Source: Microtetraspora malaysiensis (GTDB lineage: Bacteria > Actinomycetota > Actinomycetes > Streptosporangiales > Streptosporangiaceae). From it: DNA of 64,000 bases. Positions 1-10,576 of the stretch are shown here, in pieces; within the stretch, counting starts at the first letter, position 1; every line of letters starts with the position of its first letter. A program made the translations under genes and the position numbers. Location: contig NZ_BBYJ01000006.1 in the NCBI RefSeq assembly GCF_001528665.1, positions 479,961 to 543,960 of the forward strand, given 5' to 3'. The notes under the pieces are model-generated. The model was not told the DNA's origin, did not search any database, and saw only the letters and a program-made list of their open reading frames with translations.

Positions 1-1
1 C

Positions 2-280
2 ATCGTGCGACACAGCTCGGCGCGGGTCTGCGGCATCGAGCTGGCCGAGGTGAACGGCCTGATACTCCTGCGGCTGTCCAATGACGGCGTGCCCCCGGAG
101 GGCGGCTCCGGGCCGGGACGGGGAAGCGGGCTTCACGGACTGAGGAAACGGGTGGAGCGGATGGGTGGGGAACTCGTCGCGGGCGGGGACGGGGCGGGCG
201 GCTTCTCGGTGAGAGTCGCCCTGCCGGCGGAACAGGGATCGGAGAGGACAGCCGTCGGTGATTCGCGTACTGCTGGCTGA
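2..280 (+). CDS. Sensor histidine kinase, C-terminal end (partial)
   Basis: Only the end of the ATPase domain is inside the window; the gene starts to the left. The reading frame enters with IVRHSSA, which fits the end of the N-box of NarL-partner kinases (usual form NVVRHSGA). It continues with LRLSNDG (G1-like box) and GSGLHGLRKRVERMGG (G2-like box), then the final beta strand FSVRVALP. These motifs place it in the HATPase_c domain of a HisKA_3-type sensor kinase. The 3' end overlaps the following response regulator by 23 bp, so the two are a translationally coupled two-component pair. The sensed signal cannot be told because the input domain is missing. Confidence 0.85.
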   Translation: MVRHSSARVCGIELAEVNGLILLRLSNDGVPPEGGSGPGRGSGLHGLRKRVERMGGELVAGGDGAGGFSVRVALPAEQGSERTAVGDSRTAG

Positions 281-863
281 GGACCACGGCGTCGTCCGGG
301 GCGCGCTCGTCGCCCTGCTGAACCTCACCGGCGACATAAAGGTGGTCGGCGAGGCCGCGCGAGGCAACCGGGTGGTGTCCCAGGCGCTCGCGACGCGGCC
401 GGACGTCGCGGTCATCGACATCGAGATGCCGGGCCTCGACGGCATCGGCGCCACCATGCGACTCAGGAGCGCCCTGCCCGAGTGCCGGGTGCTGATCCTC
501 ACCGGCATGGCGCAGACCGGCCACCTCAGGCGCGCCCTCGACGCGGGGGCGTCCGGGTTCATGCTCAAGGACGCGCCCACGGAACGGCTGGCCGAGAGCA
601 TCCGCAGGGTCGCGGCGGGGGAGCAGGCCATCGACTCCGGGTTGGCGGCCGCGGCCGTGAGCAGCCGGGTCAGTCCGCTCACCGAGCGCGAGGCGGCCGT
701 GCTGTCCGCCGTCGCCTCGGGCGCGTCCACCGCCGAGATCGCCGGACAGCTCTGCCTGTCGGCCGCGACCGTGCGCAACTACATCTCCGCCGTGATCACC
801 AAGGCCGGCGCACGCAACCGGACCGACGCGGTGCGGATCGCCGCCGAGTCCGGCTGGATCTGA
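258..863 (+). CDS. Two-component response regulator, NarL/LuxR family
   Basis: 201-residue DNA-binding response regulator. The N-terminal receiver domain has the acidic pair in LLAEDH, the phospho-acceptor Asp54 in VIDIEMPGLDG and the conserved Lys in GFMLKDAP. A LuxR/NarL helix-turn-helix starts near residue 138 (LTEREAAVL) and its recognition helix includes LSAATVRNYISAV. The GTG start lies inside the end of the upstream kinase gene, so translation is probably coupled. It is expected to bind DNA after phosphorylation by that kinase; the target genes are unknown. Confidence 0.93.
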   Translation: MIRVLLAEDHGVVRGALVALLNLTGDIKVVGEAARGNRVVSQALATRPDVAVIDIEMPGLDGIGATMRLRSALPECRVLILTGMAQTGHLRRALDAGASGFMLKDAPTERLAESIRRVAAGEQAIDSGLAAAAVSSRVSPLTEREAAVLSAVASGASTAEIAGQLCLSAATVRNYISAVITKAGARNRTDAVRIAAESGWI

Positions 864-909
864 CGGACGTGGGCCGGTACGTCGATGACGAACCGCAGGC
901 CGCGGGCGG

Positions 910-2064
910 TCAGGAGTCGGTGACGGCGCGGAGCCGTTCGACCGCGTCGGCGTACCCCTCGATCATCTCGTAGACCACCTGGCGGGCCGGTTTGACCTGG
1001 TTCATCTGGCCGACGACCTGTCCGACGAAGTAGTTCGCCAGCTCGCGCGCTCCCGGAACCCCCGCTTCGGCGGCGCGTCCCACCCGGGCCATCGCCTCCT
1101 CGGCGAGGAGCAGCTGGAGCGGCATGCCGAGGGGCCCGGGGCTGTCCGGGGCGCCGTCCCATTCCTCCGTCCAGGCGGACCTGAGCTGCCGGGCGGGCTT
1201 GCCGGTGCGCGAGCGCGACCTGACGGTGTCACGCGATGTCGCGGCGAGCATCTTGCGCTTCACCGCCGGGGGCGTCTCGGCCTCGTCCGTGGTGAGCCAC
1301 ACGGAGCCGCACCACACGCCCTCCGCGCCGAGGGCGAGCGCGGCGGCGACCTGGCGGCCGTCGGCGATGCCGCCGGCGGCGAGGACGGGGACCGGCGCGA
1401 CGGCGTCCACGACCTGGGGGACCAGGACCATCGTGGAGACCTCGCCGGTGTGCCCGCCCGCCTCGGCGCCCTGGGCGACGATGATGTCCACGCCCGCCGC
1501 CACCTGCCGCGCCGCGTGCTCGACCGTGCCGACCAGCGCGGCGACCGGGACTCCGGCCGCCCGTGCCCGCTCGACCATCTCCGGTGGCGGCGGCCCGAGC
1601 GCGCTGGCGATCAGTCCGATGGGGTGCTTGAGCGCGACGTCGATGAGCCTGGTCGCGCCTTCGTGGGTGACCCTCCGGCCTACGTCGTCCGCGTCCCCGG
1701 GGCTGCCGGCCCCGGCGGCGCCGATCTCGCCGGGACCGTTGTGGGCGCCGACGCCGTACTTGCGGAACAGGTGGTCCACGAAGTCGCGGTGCGCCTCCGG
1801 GATGAGGTCGGGCAGGCGCGCGCCCGGTGCGGCGGCCGCGGCGTCGATCTTCCCGGGGACCAGCACGTCCACGCCGTACGGCCGGCCGCCGACCTGGGCG
1901 TCGATCCAGGTCAGCTCCTCGTCCAGCCGCTCGGCCGAGTAGGCGACGGCGCCGAGGACGCCGAACCCGCCCGCGTTGGTCACCGCGGCCACGACGTCGC
2001 GGCAATGGCTGAAGGCGAACAGCGGGAACTCCACGCCGAAGCGCTCGGTGAGCCTGGTGCGCAT
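910..2064 (-). CDS. Nitronate monooxygenase family flavoprotein (NPD/2-nitropropane dioxygenase-like)
   Basis: 384-residue TIM-barrel FMN enzyme. Visible family motifs are the N-terminal NAGGFGVLGA, the central DIIVAQGAEAGGHTG with the conserved HTG, then VPVLAAGGIADGRQVAAALALGAEGVWCGS, which forms the FMN-phosphate site. Members oxidise propionate 3-nitronate or related alkyl nitronates to detoxify nitro compounds, but many actinobacterial members are of unproven substrate. The ATG start has only a weak ribosome site. It lies convergent to the response regulator and divergent from the secreted glycosidase-like gene, so it is probably transcribed alone. Confidence 0.88.
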   Translation of the reverse strand: MRTRLTERFGVEFPLFAFSHCRDVVAAVTNAGGFGVLGAVAYSAERLDEELTWIDAQVGGRPYGVDVLVPGKIDAAAAAPGARLPDLIPEAHRDFVDHLFRKYGVGAHNGPGEIGAAGAGSPGDADDVGRRVTHEGATRLIDVALKHPIGLIASALGPPPPEMVERARAAGVPVAALVGTVEHAARQVAAGVDIIVAQGAEAGGHTGEVSTMVLVPQVVDAVAPVPVLAAGGIADGRQVAAALALGAEGVWCGSVWLTTDEAETPPAVKRKMLAATSRDTVRSRSRTGKPARQLRSAWTEEWDGAPDSPGPLGMPLQLLLAEEAMARVGRAAEAGVPGARELANYFVGQVVGQMNQVKPARQVVYEMIEGYADAVERLRAVTDS

Positions 2065-2287
2065 GCCGCGAACCTACGCCCAGAACGATGTTCGGTCCAG
2101 GGCCGGCGGTTGTGGAGGGCGGGCGGATCGTCGCCGGCACCAAGCGTTCATCCATTCGTCCACGTGCGCATCCGTGATCAGATCCTGTCGTTCGCCCAGC
2201 CACGTTGGACTCCCGACTTGGTCATTTCGGTCGGAAGCCCCCATATTTCTGGTCCTTCGGCCGTTCATCGAGTCACAAGGATGTGCA

Positions 2288-3889
2288 ATGAACAACCGCC
2301 GAGCACGGCTTACCCTCGCCGTCGCGGCCATGGCGGCCGCCACGGCACCGCTGTCGATGACCACGGTCGCCGCCGCGGACGCCCCCTCCACCTCGGCCGA
2401 GAAGGCCGCGCCCACCGCGCAGTGGACGACGCGTACCGTCGCGCCGGGGGTGGAGGTGCGTACCGGCGTCATCACCGACCCCACCGCCGCGCCCAGCTGG
2501 GCCGTCACGGTGCAGGCGCCCGTCACGGCCCGGTTCACCGGCGCTCAGGCATGGGCCGCGGTCGGCACGGAGACGTGGGCCGCGCAGACCTCCGACAAAC
2601 TGCGCGCCGCGGGGTTCGAGCCGAACCTGACGGGGATCGACTGGCCGGACTACACCGACACGCCGCACGGCCTGATGGGCGTACGCGTCCGGGTCGGCAC
2701 CTACCCGACCCAGGGTGAGGCGGCGAGCGCGGCGGCGAAGGTCACCGCCGCCGGTTTCCGCACCGCGGTCGAGTGGACCGGCTACGACGCGGACCAGCCG
2801 GCCGACCGGGAGAACATCCACGTCGCGGTCATCGACCCGCGTGCCTTCGACGGCTCGGTCACCGCCACCCACGACGGCAACGTCGCCCAGCGGGAGACGA
2901 CCTCCTCGGTGGCCGCCAAGCTCGGGTCGCTGGTGGGGGTCAACGGGGGCTTCTTCGTCACCTCCGACGCGGACGGGGCGCAGGGCATCCAGGCGGGCAT
3001 CAGCGCCCACGACGGGAGGCTGGCGTCGATGGCGGTGGGGTCGCGCGCCGCGCTGATCCTCACCGGCGGCGGACGGCACAGCCGGATCGCCGACCTGACC
3101 ACCACCGTCACCGCCCGGGCCGGCGGCTCGACCTACGCCGTCCGGGGCATCAACCGCACCCCCGGACTCGTACGGGACTGCGGTCAGGACGGCGGGAGCC
3201 CCACCGCCGAGGCGCGCCAGGACGTCACCTGCACCATGGCCGACGACCTGGTCGAGTTCACCTCCGAGTACGGCCGCAGCCTGCCGGCCGGTCCCGGCAG
3301 GCAGGTGACGCTGGACGCCAAGGACCGTGTGGTGGCGGTCGGCGACCGGGGCGGCGTCGTCGCCCCCGGACAGACCGTGCTCCAGGGCATCGGCCAGGCG
3401 GCCGACTGGCTGGGCGGCCACGCCGTGACGGGCGGGAAGATCTCCGTGAAGGAGGTCGTCCGCGACACCCACGGCCGGCAGACCAAGCTCGGCGCGGGCG
3501 ACACCATCGTCAGCGGCGCCCCGACCCTGGTGGAGAACGGCAAGATCAACATCGACGCCGCCGCCGAGGGCATCGTCGACCCGGCCGACCTGTCCTTCGG
3601 GTACGCCTGGTCGAACACCCGCCAGCCGCGCACGATGGCGGGCCTCGACCGGCAGGGCCGCCTGCTGCTGGTCACCGTGGACGGCCGGCTCAGCGGCGGC
3701 AGCGAGGGCTTCACCATCGCCGAGGCGGCGGCCTTCATGAAGTCCCTGGGCGCGGAGCAGGCGCTGAACCTGGACGGCGGCGGCTCCACCGCGATGGCGG
3801 TGAACGGCGAGCTGGTCAACCGTCCCTCCGACGCGGCCGGTGAGCGTGCCGTCGGCGACACGATCCAGGTCCTGCCGCGCACGCGCTGA
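2288..3889 (+). CDS. Secreted SPOR and phosphodiester glycosidase (NAGPA) domain protein
   Basis: 533-residue exported protein. The ATG was chosen because it follows an AAGG ribosome site and opens a classical signal peptide (MNNRRARLTL, then an Ala-rich hydrophobic stretch ending AAADA). A SPOR-like peptidoglycan-binding module covers about residues 85-160 (WAAQTSDKLRAAGFEP, RVRVGTYPTQGEAASAAAKV). The C-terminal half is a NAGPA/DUF2233-type phosphodiester glycosidase domain: GVNGGFF near its start and the terminal signature ALNLDGGGSTAMAVNG. In animals the NAGPA domain removes N-acetylglucosamine from a phosphodiester; the bacterial substrate is unknown, and wall teichoic acid or glycan phosphodiesters are only an inference. 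A strong hairpin follows the stop. Confidence 0.85.
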   Translation: MNNRRARLTLAVAAMAAATAPLSMTTVAAADAPSTSAEKAAPTAQWTTRTVAPGVEVRTGVITDPTAAPSWAVTVQAPVTARFTGAQAWAAVGTETWAAQTSDKLRAAGFEPNLTGIDWPDYTDTPHGLMGVRVRVGTYPTQGEAASAAAKVTAAGFRTAVEWTGYDADQPADRENIHVAVIDPRAFDGSVTATHDGNVAQRETTSSVAAKLGSLVGVNGGFFVTSDADGAQGIQAGISAHDGRLASMAVGSRAALILTGGGRHSRIADLTTTVTARAGGSTYAVRGINRTPGLVRDCGQDGGSPTAEARQDVTCTMADDLVEFTSEYGRSLPAGPGRQVTLDAKDRVVAVGDRGGVVAPGQTVLQGIGQAADWLGGHAVTGGKISVKEVVRDTHGRQTKLGAGDTIVSGAPTLVENGKINIDAAAEGIVDPADLSFGYAWSNTRQPRTMAGLDRQGRLLLVTVDGRLSGGSEGFTIAEAAAFMKSLGAEQALNLDGGGSTAMAVNGELVNRPSDAAGERAVGDTIQVLPRTR

Positions 3890-3930
3890 CCTCGGCGAGG
3901 CCGATCTCGATCAAGAGGACGAGCCGCGGT

Positions 3931-3963
3931 GGACGTCCGGGCCGCTCGATGGCCCGGACGTCC
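3931..3963. terminator. Hairpin terminator between convergent genes
   Basis: Perfect 13-bp stem (GGACGTCCGGGCC pairing with its complement) around a 7-nt loop, in the 166-bp space between the convergent glycosidase and acyltransferase genes. No U-tract follows on either strand, as is common for actinobacterial terminators, so it could serve both directions. Confidence 0.7.
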
Positions 3964-4055
3964 TGCCGGCACCGCCGGAAAGGCGATCGGACCCCGGGCG
4001 CCGGCGAGCCCGGGAAGGGCGGCTCAGGGCCGTCGTACGGGCGTCCTGGGGCCGG

Positions 4056-4745
4056 TCACTCGTTCGAGGCCAGGAGGCGCACCGACGGTTCGTCCCGCGC
4101 CGCCTCCGGGCCGCCGCCGGGGCGCGGGGAGTGCCAGCCCTCCTCCGGCGTGTACGTCCGGACGAGCTTGGCGGGAACCCCGGCCACGACGGAGTGGTCG
4201 GGGAACTCACCGCGTACCACGGCGCCTCCGGCGACCACCGACTGGCGGCCGAGCCGGGTGCCGGGCAGGATGATCGCTCCCGTGCCGAGCCAGGAGCCCG
4301 AGCCGATGGAGACGGGGTTGTTGCGCGGCCACTGCCGCCCGATCGGCGTCTCGGGGTCGTCGTAGACGTGGTTCTGGTCGGTGATGTACACGTACGGCCC
4401 GGTGAAGACGTCGTCGCCGATGTCGATCGACTGGTGGCCGACGATGTGGCTGCCCCTGCCGATCGAGCAGCCGCGGCCGATCCTGACGATGGAGTCGGGG
4501 CCGAGGTCGACACCCGGTCCCATGCCCGCCGAGATCGACACGCGCTCCCCGACGAGCGTGTGGTCTCCGATCTCGATCCACGCCTCGCCGAAGATCGCGC
4601 CGACGGGGAAGGACAGGCACGCTCCATCACCGAGGCGGCGGAACCGATAGTCCGCGGGAGAGAGCGGGCTGACGGCCCCCGCCGCCTTCGCGTATGCCCA
4701 GCCGCGGTGGAGCAAACGGCCCACGGCGCGCTTCACGATCGACAT
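4056..4745 (-). CDS. Left-handed beta-helix (hexapeptide repeat) O-acyltransferase
   Basis: 229 residues. Imperfect hexapeptide repeats of the LbetaH fold run through the middle (IEIGDHTLVG, VRIGRGCSIGRGSHIVG, IDIGDDVFTG, VSIGSGSWLGTGAIILPG), followed by the closing signature VVAGVPAKLVR seen in acetyltransferases of the maltose/galactoside O-acetyltransferase and capsule families. Such enzymes move an acetyl group from acetyl-CoA to a sugar hydroxyl. The N-terminal 40 residues are basic and lack a signal peptide. The start is the first in-frame ATG; upstream in-frame codons are not start codons. The acceptor is unknown. It stands alone, divergent from pyrG. Confidence 0.85.
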   Translation of the reverse strand: MSIVKRAVGRLLHRGWAYAKAAGAVSPLSPADYRFRRLGDGACLSFPVGAIFGEAWIEIGDHTLVGERVSISAGMGPGVDLGPDSIVRIGRGCSIGRGSHIVGHQSIDIGDDVFTGPYVYITDQNHVYDDPETPIGRQWPRNNPVSIGSGSWLGTGAIILPGTRLGRQSVVAGGAVVRGEFPDHSVVAGVPAKLVRTYTPEEGWHSPRPGGGPEAARDEPSVRLLASNE

Positions 4746-4802
4746 AACGGGACAAGTTACTCCTCGGTCGAAGTGCGGGCTATGGCGGGTTCGTGCACGT
4801 AG

Positions 4803-7168
<2,366 letters not shown>

Positions 7169-7203
7169 GTCCGTAGGGGGACGTCCTGAGCGAGACGGAG
7201 GCC

Positions 7204-8115
7204 GTGCTGTCCAGCTACCTCGCCCATCTGGCGGTGGAGCGGGGCCTGGCCGCCAACACGCTCGCCTCCTATCGGCGTGACCTGCGGCGTTACGTGGACC
7301 ATCTCCGGTCGCGTGGGCTCGACACGTTCGCCGACGTGGGCGAGTCCGACGTCGTCGCCTTCCTGGCAGCGCTGCGGGAGGGCGACGACGAGCACCCCGC
7401 GCTGGTCGCCAGCTCGGCCGCGCGGGCCGTGTCCGCCGTGCGCGGCCTGCACCGCTTCGCGCTGCGTGAGGGGGTGGCCGGCCACGACCCGGCGCACGAG
7501 GTCCGCCCGCCGCGCCAGCTCCGCAGGCTGCCCAAGGCGATCACGGTCGCCGAGGTGGAGCGGCTCATCGCCGCCTCCGGCCCCGAGGACTCGCCGCTCG
7601 CCCTCCGCAACCGCGCCCTCCTGGAGGTGCTGTACGGCACCGGCGCGCGCATCTCCGAGGCGGTCGGCCTCGCCGTGGACGACGTGTCGCTCGGCGTCGG
7701 GGCGGAGGACCAGGTCCGGCTGCGCGGCAAAGGGGGGCGCACCCGGATCGTCCCTCTCGGGCGGTTCGCCCGCCAGGCGCTCGACGCGTACATCGTCAGG
7801 GCGCGGCCTCAGATCGCCGCGCACGGCCGGGGGACCTCGGGCCTGTTCCTGAACGCCAGGGGTGGCCGGTTGACCCGCCAGGGAGCCTGGGAGGTCCTGC
7901 AACAGGCCGCCGAGCGCGCCGGTCTTTCCGGCGTTTCACCGCATATGTTGCGACATTCGTTCGCAACCCATCTCCTTGACGGAGGGGCTGACGTTAGGGT
8001 GGTGCAGGAGTTGCTCGGGCACGCCTCGGTGACCACCACCCAGGTGTACACCTTGGTCACGGTCGACAAGCTCCGCGAGGTCTACGCGGCCGCCCACCCG
8101 CGTGCCCTGCGCTGA
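7204..8115 (+). CDS. xerD: Site-specific tyrosine recombinase XerD
   Basis: 303 residues. An N-terminal SAM-like core-binding domain ([24 protein letters not shown]) precedes the catalytic domain. Catalytic residues are visible: Arg in [12 protein letters not shown], Lys in [12 protein letters not shown], His and Arg in [12 protein letters not shown], His in [12 protein letters not shown], with the nucleophile Tyr in that last motif. With XerC it resolves chromosome dimers at dif. The GTG start has its GGAG too close (3 nt). An in-frame CTG at 7186 follows a GGGGG tract with 5-nt spacing and would add six residues (SETEA plus start), so the true start may be that CTG. Confidence 0.95.
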   Translation: MLSSYLAHLAVERGLAANTLASYRRDLRRYVDHLRSRGLDTFADVGESDVVAFLAALREGDDEHPALVASSAARAVSAVRGLHRFALREGVAGHDPAHEVRPPRQLRRLPKAITVAEVERLIAASGPEDSPLALRNRALLEVLYGTGARISEAVGLAVDDVSLGVGAEDQVRLRGKGGRTRIVPLGRFARQALDAYIVRARPQIAAHGRGTSGLFLNARGGRLTRQGAWEVLQQAAERAGLSGVSPHMLRHSFATHLLDGGADVRVVQELLGHASVTTTQVYTLVTVDKLREVYAAAHPRALR

Positions 8116-8151
8116 AATGCGGCCGAATATCGCGTCCAAGGGCGCGGCGCC

Positions 8152-8180
8152 TTGCCGCATACGTGCCAAGCCTTTAAATT
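8152..8180 (+). promoter_or_regulatory. Predicted promoter of the parA-scpA-scpB-rluB operon
   Basis: TTGCCG (-35) and TAAATT (-10) are separated by 17 bp, placed about 37 bp before the parA GTG. The -10 sits in a locally AT-rich patch (CTTTAAATTC) unlike its surroundings. Confidence 0.5.
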
Positions 8181-8216
8181 CGGTCGAGTTCGTGACCGTC
8201 AGGGAGGTTCATCAAG

Positions 8217-9110
8217 GTGACTGCGACCACCGATGCGACGTGGACCGCGGGACCCCCCGGCCGTGAGATCGGACCCACCGGCCGGGTGCGTCCGGTCTTC
8301 CCCACGCCCAGTCCGCCGGAGACCCACGGCCCGGCGCGCATCGTCGCGATGGTGAACCAGAAGGGTGGTGTCGGCAAGACCACCACCACGATCAACCTGG
8401 GCGCCGCGCTCGCCGAGGTCGGACAGCGGGTCCTCCTCGTCGACTTCGACCCGCAGGGCGCTCTGTCGGTCGGCCTCGGCATCGACCCGCGACCGCTCGA
8501 GGCGACGATCTACGACCTGCTCATGGAGGAGCCCGACGTCACCACCGAGGACGTCCTGCTCAACACCACGGTCGAGGGCATGGACCTGTTGCCGAGCAAC
8601 ATCTTCCTGTCCGGCGCGGAGATCAGGCTCGTCAACGAGGTCGCCAGGGAGTACGCCCTGCAGCGGTCGCTCGAGCCGCTGCTGCCGCACTACGACATCT
8701 GCCTGATCGACTGCCAGCCGTCGCTCGGCCTGCTCACCGTCAACGCGCTGACCTGCGCGCACAGCGTGATGATCCCGCTGGAGTGCGAGTTCTTCGCGCT
8801 GCGCGGCGTCGCCCTGCTGATGGAGTCCATCGGCAAGGTCCAGGAGCGGCTCAACAAGAACCTGGAGATCGACGGCCTGCTCGCCACCATGTACGACCCG
8901 CGCACGCTGCACGCCCGGGAAGTGCTCCAGACGATCATGCAGGGCTTCGGTGACAAGGTCTTCCACACCGTCATCAACCGCACCGTCCGCTTCCCGGATG
9001 CGACCCTGGCGGGCGAGCCGATCACCCAGTTCGACCCCGGCTCCATGGGCGCCACCGCGTACCGGGAGCTGGCGCGCGAGCTGCTCGCGCGCTGGCCCGC
9101 CCGCGTCTGA
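8217..9110 (+). CDS. parA: ParA/Soj family chromosome-partitioning ATPase
   Basis: 297-residue MinD/ParA-type ATPase with the deviant Walker A motif NQKGGVGKTTTTINLG, the Walker A' region LLVDFDPQGALSVGLG and Walker B in CLIDCQPSLGLL. About 40 unstructured residues precede the ATPase core. The GTG start follows GGGAGG with good spacing. It heads a cluster with scpA and scpB, as Rv1708-Rv1710 do in M. tuberculosis, and is distinct from the parAB pair near oriC because no parB follows. Its likely role is in chromosome segregation or condensation together with ScpAB; this is inferred from the context. Confidence 0.93.
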   Translation: MTATTDATWTAGPPGREIGPTGRVRPVFPTPSPPETHGPARIVAMVNQKGGVGKTTTTINLGAALAEVGQRVLLVDFDPQGALSVGLGIDPRPLEATIYDLLMEEPDVTTEDVLLNTTVEGMDLLPSNIFLSGAEIRLVNEVAREYALQRSLEPLLPHYDICLIDCQPSLGLLTVNALTCAHSVMIPLECEFFALRGVALLMESIGKVQERLNKNLEIDGLLATMYDPRTLHAREVLQTIMQGFGDKVFHTVINRTVRFPDATLAGEPITQFDPGSMGATAYRELARELLARWPARV

Positions 9111-9174
9111 CCCCGTCCCGAAACCCCGGCCCGGCGGGCCGATCCGTCCCCGGGGAGCGACGCCGTACGGGACA

Positions 9175-9999
9175 ATGGGCGACGTGACCGAGCAGCCCGC
9201 AACCGCGTTCCAGGTGCATCTGGACGTCTTCGAGGGCCCCTTCGACCTGCTGCTCGGGCTGATCTCCAAGCACAAGCTGGACATCACCGAGGTGTCCCTG
9301 CACAAGGTCACGGACGAGTTCATCTCCTACATCCGCTCCCGGGGGCCGGAGTGGGACCTCGACCAGACGAGCCACTTCCTGCTCGTCGCGGCGACCCTCC
9401 TGGACCTCAAGGCCGCCCGGCTGCTGCCCACCGGCGAGGTCGAGGACGAGGAGGACCTCGCCCTGCTGGAGGCGCGTGACCTGCTGTTCGCCCGGCTTCT
9501 GCAGTACCGGGCGTACAAGGAGGTCGCGAAGATCTTCTCGGCCCGGATGGCCGAGGAGGCGCTGCGCTTCCCCCGGATCGTCCCGATGGAGCAGCGGTTC
9601 GCCAGCCTGCTGCCCGAGCTGATCCTCGGCATCGGCCCGGAACGGCTGGCCAAGATCGCCGTCAAGGTCTTCACGCCGAAGACTCCGCCGTCGGTTTCCG
9701 TGACCCACATGTACCAACCGCTCGCCAGCGTCCGCGAACAGGCCGCTATCCTTGTCGAGCGGCTCAGGCTGGCCCGCACGGCCACCTTCCGGTCGCTGAC
9801 CGCCGACTGCGCGGGCACGTACGAGGTCGTCGCGCGTTTCCTGGCCGTCCTGGAGCTGTTCAGGGAGGCCGCTGTCTCCTTCGAGCAGCTGGAGCCCCTC
9901 GGCGAGCTCTACGTGACCTGGACCGGCGCCGCCGACGGGGACGTGACCGTCGGCGACGACTACGAAGAGGGCAAGAGGGCCGACGATGAGTCCGAGTGA
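9175..9999 (+). CDS. scpA: Segregation and condensation protein A (kleisin)
   Basis: 274 residues with the family signature near the N-terminus: FQVHLDVFEGPFDLLLGLISKHKLDITEVSLHKVTDEF. ScpA is the kleisin that bridges SMC heads and binds a ScpB dimer in the condensin complex. The C-terminal winged-helix part (EVVARFLAVLELFREAAVSFEQ) that binds SMC is present, so the protein is full length. Start is uncertain between this ATG and a GTG at 9184, since neither has a strong ribosome site. It overlaps scpB by 14 bp. Confidence 0.95.
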   Translation: MGDVTEQPATAFQVHLDVFEGPFDLLLGLISKHKLDITEVSLHKVTDEFISYIRSRGPEWDLDQTSHFLLVAATLLDLKAARLLPTGEVEDEEDLALLEARDLLFARLLQYRAYKEVAKIFSARMAEEALRFPRIVPMEQRFASLLPELILGIGPERLAKIAVKVFTPKTPPSVSVTHMYQPLASVREQAAILVERLRLARTATFRSLTADCAGTYEVVARFLAVLELFREAAVSFEQLEPLGELYVTWTGAADGDVTVGDDYEEGKRADDESE

Positions 10000-10576
10000 G
10001 TCCGAGCGCGTCGAGGACGCGACGGCTCCGGCCGAGCCAGGCCCCCTCCGATCGGCGATCGAGGCCATCCTCCTCGTCGTGGACGAGCCGGTCGCCGAGG
10101 TGACGCTTGCGCAGGTCCTGGAGCGCCCGACCGTAGAGGTCGCGGCCGTCCTGCGCGATCTCGCCGCGGAATACACCGCGGCCGGGCGGGGTTTCGACCT
10201 GCGGGAGGTCGGCGGAGGCTGGCGCTTCTACACTCGGGCCGATTACGCCCCCGTGGTGGAGCGCTTCGTCCGGGACGGCCAGCAGGCGCGGCTGACGCAG
10301 GCCGCGCTGGAGACCCTAGCCGTGGTCGCCTACCGCCAGCCGGTCAGCCGGGCCAGGGTGGCGGCGGTCCGCGGCGTCAACAGCGACGGGGTCATGCGCA
10401 CCCTGGTGGCGCGCGGCCTCGTGGAGGAGGCCGGCACCGATCCGGAGAGCCAGGCCGTGCTCTACCGGACAACGAGTTACTTCCTGGAGAGGTTGGGCCT
10501 GCGGGACCTCGGCGAACTGCCGGAGCTCGCCCCCTTCCTCCCCGACGATGTGGAAACCCTAGAGGAGCAGAAGTAG
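9986..10576 (+). CDS. scpB: Segregation and condensation protein B
   Basis: 196 residues; two winged-helix domains, as in ScpB, which dimerises and binds the middle of ScpA. Recognisable family segments are IEAILLVVDEPV near the N-terminus, GWRFYTRADYAPVVERFV in the middle and LTQAALETLAVVAYRQPVSRARVAAVRGVNSDGVMRTL in the second winged helix. The ATG lies inside the scpA 3' end, and the stop shares one base with the next GTG (TAGTG). All of this points to tight coupling in one operon. Confidence 0.95.
   Translation: MSPSESERVEDATAPAEPGPLRSAIEAILLVVDEPVAEVTLAQVLERPTVEVAAVLRDLAAEYTAAGRGFDLREVGGGWRFYTRADYAPVVERFVRDGQQARLTQAALETLAVVAYRQPVSRARVAAVRGVNSDGVMRTLVARGLVEEAGTDPESQAVLYRTTSYFLERLGLRDLGELPELAPFLPDDVETLEEQK

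Noticed and set aside
8217..9110. parB or parS partner for parA
   Set aside because: No ParB-like gene follows and no TGTTTCACGTGAAACA-like site was found; the context is ScpAB.
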